From Limnohabitans kasalickyi (GTDB lineage Bacteria; Pseudomonadota; Gammaproteobacteria; Burkholderiales; Burkholderiaceae_C): a stretch of DNA of 64,000 nucleotides. This document shows, piece by piece, positions 57,877 to 64,000 of the stretch. Positions within the stretch are counted from its first letter, which is position 1. Each line of letters begins with the position of its first letter. The notes beneath the pieces are model-generated. The model was not told the DNA's origin. It searched no databases and saw only the letters and a program-made list of their open reading frames with translations. The stretch covers positions 434,001 through 498,000 of the forward strand of contig OZ248407.1 of NCBI GenBank assembly GCA_965234325.1, read 5' to 3'. The position numbers and the translations under genes were made by a program.

Positions 57877-59321
57877 GGCATCGCCGCGATCACTTGCGCC
57901 ACGGCGGCGGTGAGCTTCTTGGCAAACGGCACATGCAAAAACTCGTTGGGACCGTGTGCGTTGCTCTTGGGGCCCAGCACGCCGCACACCATCATTTGTG
58001 CTTTGGGGAAGCCTTGGCTCAGCATGTTCATCAGCGGGATGGTGCCGCCTTGGCCAATCGTGGCGCAAGGTGCGCCGAAGTGGGCCGAGCTGGCGGCGTC
58101 CAGTGCTTGTTCAAACCATGGCGCGGAAGTGGGCGCGTTCCAGCCGTTGGCCGAGCCTTCGGCGTGAAAGGTCACGTTGGCTTGGTAAGGCGCGTTGTCT
58201 TCGAGCAAGGCTTTGAGGTCTTGCACCGCTTGCGCGGCATCGACCAGCGGCGGTAAACGCAGGCTGAGCTTGAAGGCCGTGGAGGGGCGCAGCACGTTGC
58301 CCGCGTCTTTGAAGGCCGGCAGGCCCTCAGCGCCGGTCACGCTCAGCGTGGGGGCCCAGGTGCGCTGCAACAGGGCTTGCAGCGGGTCTTGTGTCATGGG
58401 CAAGGTGACCAAGTTGGCACCGCCGCAATCGTGGTGGGCCCACGGAAAGCGTTTGTACAGCTCGTCACCCAGCAAAGCCGCGGTGGCCTGCGCTTGGCGC
58501 AAGCGGTCAGCGGGCACTTCAACGTGAAACTGCGCGGGCAACAAGCGGCCTGTGGCGCTGTCTTCCAAGCGGTCTAGTACTTGGCGCATGATGCGAAAAC
58601 TCGACGGCACCACGCCCGAGGCGTCGCCTGAATGCACGCCCTCGCTGAGCACTTCCACCTTCAGCACGCCACTGGCCATGCCGCGCAAACTGGTGGTGAG
58701 CCACAGCTGGTCGTAGTTGCCCGCGCCGCTGTCGAGGCACATCACCAAGCCGACGTTGCCTAAGCGCGTGCGCAAGGCGTCGACATAAGGCATCAAGTCA
58801 TAAGAGCCTGACTCTTCGCAGGTCTCAATCAACCCCACGATGCGCGGGTGCGGTGTGTTTTGCGCTTTCAGGGCTTGAAGGGCCGCGATGCTGGCGTAGA
58901 TGGCATAGCCGTCGTCCGCCCCGCCGCGGCCGTAGAGCTTGCCGTCTTCAAACTTGGGCGTCCAAGGCCCGAGGTCGTTGCGCCATCCGCTGAACTCGGG
59001 TTGCTTGTCGAGGTGGCCGTACATCAGTACCGTCTCGCTTTGTGCATCGCTGGGCCGCGTGGCGGCGACTTCAAAGAACAGCACGGGCGTGCGGCCGGGT
59101 AAACGAATCACCTCCAGCGACAGCCCCGCCACCTTTTGCGCCAACACCCAATCGGCGGCGCGTTGCACCACGATGTCGATGTGGCCGTGCTGCGCCCAGT
59201 CGGCGTCAAACGCGGGTGACTTGGCGGGAATGGCGATGTAGTCGGTGAGCTGCGCGACGATGTCGTTGTCCCACGCTTGGGACACATGGGCGAGCAGTTC
59301 GTGGCTGACGGGGGCGTTCAT
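57873..59321 (-). CDS. M20-family metallopeptidase (dipeptidase-like)
   Basis: A 482 aa di-zinc exopeptidase. Metal and catalytic residues are in MYGHLDKQPEF (His and Asp), GRGGADDGYA (bridging Asp), LIETCEESGS (catalytic Glu pair) and the C-terminal NEFLHVPFAKK. A dimerisation/lid domain follows GVHSGDASGVV. It is close to the M20 peptidases of the carnosinase/CNDP type. The distal end of its gene exists as a decayed second copy at 55431-55556. Confidence 0.92.
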   Translation of the reverse strand: MNAPVSHELLAHVSQAWDNDIVAQLTDYIAIPAKSPAFDADWAQHGHIDIVVQRAADWVLAQKVAGLSLEVIRLPGRTPVLFFEVAATRPSDAQSETVLMYGHLDKQPEFSGWRNDLGPWTPKFEDGKLYGRGGADDGYAIYASIAALQALKAQNTPHPRIVGLIETCEESGSYDLMPYVDALRTRLGNVGLVMCLDSGAGNYDQLWLTTSLRGMASGVLKVEVLSEGVHSGDASGVVPSSFRIMRQVLDRLEDSATGRLLPAQFHVEVPADRLRQAQATAALLGDELYKRFPWAHHDCGGANLVTLPMTQDPLQALLQRTWAPTLSVTGAEGLPAFKDAGNVLRPSTAFKLSLRLPPLVDAAQAVQDLKALLEDNAPYQANVTFHAEGSANGWNAPTSAPWFEQALDAASSAHFGAPCATIGQGGTIPLMNMLSQGFPKAQMMVCGVLGPKSNAHGPNEFLHVPFAKKLTAAVAQVIAAMP

Positions 59322-59328
59322 GGCGTGT

Positions 59329-60303
59329 TCAATCTAAAGAAATGCGCGCGTAATCGGCGACGGTTTTCCATTGCGCGGTGTCCGCTTGCATGAAGCCGGC
59401 CAGCCCTTTGCCGTCCAGCCAGCTCGGCTCAGCACCTTGCTTTTGCAAGGCGGCCATGACCTCGGGTTGTTTGGCAATACGCTCTAAGGCTTGTTCAATG
59501 CGCGTTTGTAGCGCGGCAGGTAAACCAGCCGGTGCGGCCAGACCAAACCAAGCGCTGACTTGGTAACCGGTAATGCCAGCCTCCGCCATCGTAGGCACCT
59601 GCGGCAAGACGCTGCTGCGTTGTGGGGTGGTGACGGCCAAGGCTTTGAGTTTGCCGGCTTGAATTTGTCCGAGTGCGGAGGGCAAGTTGTCGAACATCAT
59701 GTCGACCTCGTTGGCCATCAGCGCGGTCATGGCTGCTGCGGCACCGCGGTAGGGAATGTGGGTGACGAAGAGGCCATTCTTGCTTTTGTACAGCTCGGCA
59801 CTCAGGTGCAGTGACGTGCCTTGGCCGTTGGAGGCGTAGTTGAGTTGACCTGGGCGCGCTTTGATGCGTGCACTGAGTTCAGCCACCGATTGAATGCCCG
59901 ATGCAGGGTTGACCATCAACACATTGGGCACGCGACCCAACAAACCCAGGGGGGCGATTTGCTCAGGTTGGTAGGGCAGCTTTTTATACAGCGCGGGGTT
60001 GATGGTCAAGGGCGGCGATGCCATCAACAAGGTGTAGCCATCGGCGCTGGCGCGTGCTGCTTCGCCTGCGCCCAAGTTGCCGCCGGCACCGGGCTTGTTG
60101 TCAATCACCACGGGCTGTCCCAGCTCTTGCGACAAGCGGGGGCCGATGAGGCGCGCCATGTTGTCGATCAAACCGCCGGGTGGGAATGGCACCACCAAAC
60201 GAATCGGTCGTGTGGGCCATGCTTGCGCCCAAGCGCTCTGGCTGGAAAGGGTCAGAGGTAAGAGGCCGATGGCGGCTTGTTGTAGCCAATGTCTGCGTTG
60301 CAT
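59329..60303 (-). CDS. Tripartite tricarboxylate transporter binding protein (TctC/Bug family)
   Basis: A 324 aa periplasmic receptor. It has a Sec or Tat-like signal (MQRRHWLQQAAIGLLPLTL...SAWA) and Bug patterns WPTRPIRLVVPFPPGGLIDN, DNKPGAGGNLGAGEAAR and HIPYRGAAAAMTALMANEVD. It precedes the peptidase gene by 8 nt, so the two may be co-transcribed, but a functional link is not obvious. The start at 60303 is chosen; an upstream extension to 60468 overlaps the metW region and lacks homology. Confidence 0.88.
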   Translation of the reverse strand: MQRRHWLQQAAIGLLPLTLSSQSAWAQAWPTRPIRLVVPFPPGGLIDNMARLIGPRLSQELGQPVVIDNKPGAGGNLGAGEAARASADGYTLLMASPPLTINPALYKKLPYQPEQIAPLGLLGRVPNVLMVNPASGIQSVAELSARIKARPGQLNYASNGQGTSLHLSAELYKSKNGLFVTHIPYRGAAAAMTALMANEVDMMFDNLPSALGQIQAGKLKALAVTTPQRSSVLPQVPTMAEAGITGYQVSAWFGLAAPAGLPAALQTRIEQALERIAKQPEVMAALQKQGAEPSWLDGKGLAGFMQADTAQWKTVADYARISLD

Positions 60304-60328
60304 GGTTTGTCTCGGTCCTATTGATGTA

Positions 60329-60913
60329 CTAGGCGTTGCGTTGAAATTTAAAAACTGCCGTGCTGGCGAATGCGTTGGGCCACAGCCGGACTTCTTGGCC
60401 ATCTTGAAGACCAAATTGATCCAGCACCGTGAGGTTGTTTTTGTGGGCCAAGTCTGCAAAGTCTGCAAAGGTGCCCACGCGGATGTTGGGCGTGTCGTAC
60501 CACTGGTAGGGCAAGCGTTTGGTCACGGGCATGCGGCCTTGCAGAATGCTCAAGCGGTTGGGCCAGTGCGCAAAATTGGGGAAGGCGACGATGCCTGTGC
60601 GACCCACGCGCGCGGTTTCGCGCAGCATGGTTTCGGCGTTGCGCAAATGTTGCAAGGTGTCGATTTGCAGCACCACGTCAAACGACTGATCGCCAAACAC
60701 GCGCAGCCCTTTGTCGAGGTTGAGCTGCAACACGTTCACGCCGCGTTGCACGCAGGCGAGCACGTTGCTGTCGTCCAGCTCCACGCCGTAACCGGTGCAA
60801 GCTTTGTGTTGTTGCAAATGGGCCAGCAAAGCGCCGTCGCCGCAGCCGAGGTCGAGCACGCGGCTGCCGTGGGGCACCAGTGCGGCGATGGCCAGCAAGT
60901 TGTCGTGGGTCAT
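60329..60913 (-). CDS. metW: Methionine biosynthesis protein MetW
   Basis: A 194 aa class I SAM-methyltransferase-fold protein (motif SRVLDLGCGDGALLAHL, and QIDTLQHLRNAETMLRE). MetW is an accessory protein that supports MetX activity in many proteobacteria; its direct catalytic role is unsettled. It overlaps metX by 4 bp, the usual metXW pair. Confidence 0.93.
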   Translation of the reverse strand: MTHDNLLAIAALVPHGSRVLDLGCGDGALLAHLQQHKACTGYGVELDDSNVLACVQRGVNVLQLNLDKGLRVFGDQSFDVVLQIDTLQHLRNAETMLRETARVGRTGIVAFPNFAHWPNRLSILQGRMPVTKRLPYQWYDTPNIRVGTFADFADLAHKNNLTVLDQFGLQDGQEVRLWPNAFASTAVFKFQRNA

Positions 60914-62181
60914 GCGGCACCTCCGGTGTGGGCAGCCATGGCAAGCTGAGCGCTATGGCTAGCGTTGCCCGAGGTCAACTCGCTGCTGATGCGCGCAAAG
61001 TAAGCGCGCATCACGTTCATGTAGCGAGCGTCGTCGAGCAAGAAAGCGTCGTGGCCGTGGGGTGCGTCGATTTCGGCGTAGCTCACATCGCGTTGGTTGT
61101 CGAGCAAGGCTTGCACCATCTCGCGGCTGCGCTCGGGGGAGAAGCGCCAATCGGTGGTGAAGCTGACCAGCAAAAACTTGGCTGCCGTCCGTGCAAACGC
61201 CGCCGACAAATTGCCGCCGTAGGTGCGGGCTGGGTCGAAGTAGTCGAGGGCGCGGGTGATGAGCAAGTAGGTGTTGGCGTCAAAGTACTCGCTGAACTTG
61301 TCGCCTTGGTAGCGCAGGTAGCTTTCGATTTGAAACTCCACGTCTTGTGTGGTGTACAGATAGTCGCGTGTGTCGCCGTCAGATGCTGAGACACCAAGCG
61401 CTAGCCCAGCAGCTTGCGCCACAGATGAGGGCCGCAATTTGCGACCAAACTTCTCGTTCATCACATCGTCGCTGAGGTACGTGATGTGACCCACCATGCG
61501 GGCGATGCGCAAACCGCGTTGCGGCACCACGCCGTGTTGGTAGAAGTGGCCGCCATGAAAGTCAGGGTCGGTCACGATGGCGCGACGCGCGACTTCGTTG
61601 AACGCGATGTTCTCGGCCGTTAAGTTAGGCGCACTGGCCACCACCACGGCGTGACGCACGCGCTCGGGGTGCTGCAGCGTCCAGCTCAGGGCTTGCATGC
61701 CGCCCAAGCTGCCGCCCAAAACGGCGGCGAGTTGCTGGATGCCCAAACGGTCGAGCAACAAGGCCTGGGCGTTGACCCAGTCTTCCACCGTGACCACGGG
61801 GAAGTCGGCGCCGTAGACCTTGCCCGTGTCGGGGTTGGTGTGCATGGGGCCGGTGGAACCAAAGCAAGAGCCGAGGTTGTTGACGCCAATCACAAAGAAG
61901 TGGTTGGTGTCTACGGGCTTGCCGGGGCCAATCATGTTGTCCCACCAGCCTTCGCTTTTGGCTTGGCCTTCGTAGACGCCGGCCACATGGTGCGAGGCGT
62001 TCAGCGCGTGGCACACCAACACGGCGTTGGAGCGGTCGGCGTTCAAGGTGCCGTAGGTTTCATAGGCCAGGGTGTAGTCGCGCAGGCTGGCGCCACTTTG
62101 CAGGGGCAGCACTTGTGGGAAGTGCATGGCCTGAGAGGTGGCGATCAGCGGTGCGTGCTTAGGGTTTGCATTCAAAGTCAT
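60910..62181 (-). CDS. metX: Homoserine O-acyltransferase MetX
   Basis: A 423 aa alpha/beta hydrolase that acylates homoserine at the start of methionine biosynthesis. The nucleophile elbow is VLGGSLGGMQAL and the catalytic Asp and His lie in the LVSFTTDWRFSP region and in APHGHDAFLLD. MetX proteins paired with MetW in proteobacteria are frequently succinyltransferases, so acetyl versus succinyl donor is left open. The Ala-rich C terminus (ASHSAQLAMAAHTGG) extends beyond the core. No SAM-binding riboswitch was seen in the short upstream region. Confidence 0.93.
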   Translation of the reverse strand: MTLNANPKHAPLIATSQAMHFPQVLPLQSGASLRDYTLAYETYGTLNADRSNAVLVCHALNASHHVAGVYEGQAKSEGWWDNMIGPGKPVDTNHFFVIGVNNLGSCFGSTGPMHTNPDTGKVYGADFPVVTVEDWVNAQALLLDRLGIQQLAAVLGGSLGGMQALSWTLQHPERVRHAVVVASAPNLTAENIAFNEVARRAIVTDPDFHGGHFYQHGVVPQRGLRIARMVGHITYLSDDVMNEKFGRKLRPSSVAQAAGLALGVSASDGDTRDYLYTTQDVEFQIESYLRYQGDKFSEYFDANTYLLITRALDYFDPARTYGGNLSAAFARTAAKFLLVSFTTDWRFSPERSREMVQALLDNQRDVSYAEIDAPHGHDAFLLDDARYMNVMRAYFARISSELTSGNASHSAQLAMAAHTGGAA

Positions 62182-62221
62182 GCGTTCACTCTTGTTGGTT
62201 CACCAAAATCGTTCGCCTGAA

Positions 62222-64000
62222 TTACTCACCCACGGGCCGCAGGTGTTTGCCTGCGATGCCCGCCAGTTCAAACATGGTCACTTGGGGCTTGCCAAACACG
62301 GTTAATAGTTTGGCGTCCGCGTTGATGGCGCGTTTGTTGGTGGCGTCTTGCAAGCCGTTGGCCTTGATGTAGTCCCACAGCTTTTTGATCACTTCGGTGC
62401 GGGCCACGGCCTCGGCGCCAATCACGGCGGCCAAGTCGGCGCTGGGCAGGTAGCCTGCGGTGACTTTGCGTGGTGCTTTTTCTTTGGCCACTTTGGCTGG
62501 CTTTTCCGCTTTGGTTTTCGTCGCTTTGGTGGCCTTGGTGGTTTTGGCGGGCGCTGTTTTGCCAGCAGCTTTGATCAGCGCGTTGGTGGTCGGCGTCTTG
62601 CCACCTTTGGGTGGGTACTTGCTCACCCGTGGCTCAAACGCGAAGTTGACCTTGCCCGCTTCGGCGTCCCATTGCAAAAACGCTTTGAAGGCACGGCGTG
62701 TGCGCATGGACACAAACTTGTCGAGCAAATCGGTCTTGCCTTCTGCCAGCAGCTTTTGCATTTGCTCGGCCGCGACGGGTTGCTGCAAGATGATCTTGCC
62801 GCTCTTGAAGTCGCAGCTTGGTGTGGCTTGTGCGTGTGTGGGTACGGCTTTGCTGCACACGTAGTTGCTGCCGTGGTCATGCACGGGGCTGCCGCACTTG
62901 GGGCAGTTGCCCAAGCTGGGTGCATCGCCAAACTCCACGATCTCGCCAGAGTCGCCGTTTTTGTCATCGCCAAAGTCGAACTCGAGTTTCCAGTTCTGGT
63001 CTTCTTCGCTGTACTTGAGGGCGATTTCGGCGGTGAAAGGCCAGCCCGCTTTGGAGCGGAAGCCTTCCAAGGGGCCAATCTTTTTGTCGGTCAAAAACTG
63101 CTCGACTTCGGCAGCATCAAAGGTGCGACCGCCCGGAATTTTGCTGATCGAGAAACCGCAGCCCGTGCCGTGTTCGCCCGATTCAGACACCGCGCCGTCT
63201 TGGCCCACGCAGGCGTAACGGCGGTAGTTTTCTTTCACCACGCCGCCACATTTGGGGCAGGGTGTTTTGAGGGTGGCGTAGTCACCAGGGATGGTGTCAC
63301 GGTCAAACTCTTTGGCCTTTTTGACGATGTGCTGCGTCATCTCGGCGATCTCGCGCATGAAGGCTTCGCGGCTCAATTGGCCTTGCTCCATCTGCGAGAG
63401 TTTGTATTCCCAGCCGCCGGTGAGTTCGGGCTTGGACAGCTCTTCTACGCCGAGGCCACGCAGCAGAGTGAACAGCTGAAACGCTTTGGCGGTGGGCAGC
63501 ATTTCGCGGCCATCGCGCAGCAAATACTTTTCGTTGATCAAGCCTTCAATGATGGAAGCGCGCGTGGCGGGTGTGCCCAAGCCTTTTTCTTGCATGGCTT
63601 CGCGGAACTCGTCGTCTTCCACCAACTTGCCTGCGCCTTCCATCGCGCCTAGCAAGGTGGCTTCGCTGTAGCGTGCGGGGGGGCGGGTTTTGAGGCCTTT
63701 GGCGTCGGCCAGTTCGTTCTTGGCGGATTCGCCTGCTTTCAAGGCCACGAGGGTCTTGCCGTCTTCTTCGTTGTCGGTGGCCTCTTGCGCGGCGTCTTTG
63801 CCGTACACGGCCATCCAACCGGCGTTGACCAGCACTTTGCCTTCGGTGCGGAAGTTGTGGTCCTTGCCTGCGACTTTGACGGTGCTGATGCGTGTGGTCA
63901 CCATGTATTCAGCGCTGGGGAAGAACACGGCCAAGAAGCGGCGCACCACCATGTCGTAAAGCTTTTGCTCGGCGTCAGACAAACCGCTGGGGGCTTGCAA
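62222..64000 (-). CDS. topB: DNA topoisomerase III, C-terminal part, with fused SWIB domain
   Basis: The right edge of the window cuts the gene; the 592 visible residues are the C-terminal part, and the Toprim and active-site Tyr regions are outside. Visible are type IA topoisomerase segments KGLGTPATRASIIEGLI and GGWEYKLSQMEQGQLSR, followed by zinc-finger-like clusters (TPCPKCGGVV, GNCPKCGSPVHDHGSNYVC) and a Lys/Ala-rich linker. The last about 78 residues (AGYLPSADLAAVIG ... FELAGIAGKHL) match a SWIB/MDM2 domain. The protein unlinks DNA, probably near replication forks. Confidence 0.9.
   Translation of the reverse strand: MQAPSGLSDAEQKLYDMVVRRFLAVFFPSAEYMVTTRISTVKVAGKDHNFRTEGKVLVNAGWMAVYGKDAAQEATDNEEDGKTLVALKAGESAKNELADAKGLKTRPPARYSEATLLGAMEGAGKLVEDDEFREAMQEKGLGTPATRASIIEGLINEKYLLRDGREMLPTAKAFQLFTLLRGLGVEELSKPELTGGWEYKLSQMEQGQLSREAFMREIAEMTQHIVKKAKEFDRDTIPGDYATLKTPCPKCGGVVKENYRRYACVGQDGAVSESGEHGTGCGFSISKIPGGRTFDAAEVEQFLTDKKIGPLEGFRSKAGWPFTAEIALKYSEEDQNWKLEFDFGDDKNGDSGEIVEFGDAPSLGNCPKCGSPVHDHGSNYVCSKAVPTHAQATPSCDFKSGKIILQQPVAAEQMQKLLAEGKTDLLDKFVSMRTRRAFKAFLQWDAEAGKVNFAFEPRVSKYPPKGGKTPTTNALIKAAGKTAPAKTTKATKATKTKAEKPAKVAKEKAPRKVTAGYLPSADLAAVIGAEAVARTEVIKKLWDYIKANGLQDATNKRAINADAKLLTVFGKPQVTMFELAGIAGKHLRPVGE

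Noticed and set aside
62182..62221. SAM-responsive riboswitch before metX
   Set aside because: Only 40 bp separate metX from topB and no riboswitch core was seen.
1..64000. tRNA, rRNA and CRISPR loci
   Set aside because: None was recognised by eye on either strand; a tRNAscan or Rfam search could reveal small RNAs I cannot see.

Overview
This 64 kb window is a chromosomal segment of a betaproteobacterium of the order Burkholderiales, most likely Comamonadaceae (Limnohabitans/Rhodoferax/Curvibacter-like; the genus is inferred from protein flavour only). It begins inside dnaA and continues through rpmH-rnpA-yidD-yidC-mnmE, so it lies next to the replication origin. GC is about 60% nearly throughout, except for one sharply AT-rich 1.3 kb island near 56 kb.

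Layout. 1-7.2 kb: the dnaA start, a DnaA-box-bearing intergenic region, the ribosomal protein L34/RNase P/membrane-insertion cluster, mnmE, then kdsD-kdsC-lptC (LPS core sugar and LPS export). On the other strand lie a glycine-rich RRM protein, whose ribosome binding site can fold into a hairpin, and an ammonium transporter with a sigma-54-type promoter. 8.8-32.9 kb: a large catabolic locus that best matches acyclic terpene utilisation (Atu: citronellol/geraniol-type branched isoprenoid acids). It holds AtuA split into two genes, a branched-chain-type ABC transporter (livHMGF plus binding protein), an acyl-CoA synthetase, an MFS carrier, three acyl-CoA dehydrogenases, the two subunits of a geranyl-CoA-type carboxylase, an enoyl-CoA hydratase, an SDR reductase, a TetR regulator, a thiolase and a FadB/FadJ-type fusion. 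Embedded in this operon is an AlkC-type DNA alkylation repair protein with an Ig-like tail. 32.9-38.9 kb: MgtC, orphan tripartite-tricarboxylate binding proteins, and a CoA-transferase/HMG-CoA-lyase/RraA-aldolase cluster that could process 3-hydroxy-3-methylglutaryl-type intermediates. 38.9-54.7 kb: housekeeping genes: gap-tkt, murU, pepP, rubredoxin, maeB, an orphan barstar-like protein, rsmA-surA-lptD, amgK-rsmE. MurU and AmgK together make up the muropeptide-recycling shortcut to UDP-MurNAc.

54.8-59.3 kb is the most unusual region. A complete LysE-type exporter gene is followed by a broken 3' end of an M20 peptidase gene. Next comes an AT-rich block of three small unrecognised genes on the minus strand, then a broken 3' end of a second LysE gene, a monoacylglycerol-lipase-like gene and the intact M20 peptidase. 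The block is therefore bracketed by decayed duplicates of its own neighbours, which points to acquisition by recombination rather than by a transposase. I could not assign functions to the three genes; a small defence or toxin-immunity cassette is a hypothesis only.

59.3-64 kb: another orphan TctC-type binding protein, metX-metW (methionine synthesis) and the 3' part of a topoisomerase III gene fused to a SWIB domain. No tRNA, rRNA, CRISPR array or insertion sequence was recognised. No gene-free stretch exceeds 300 bases.
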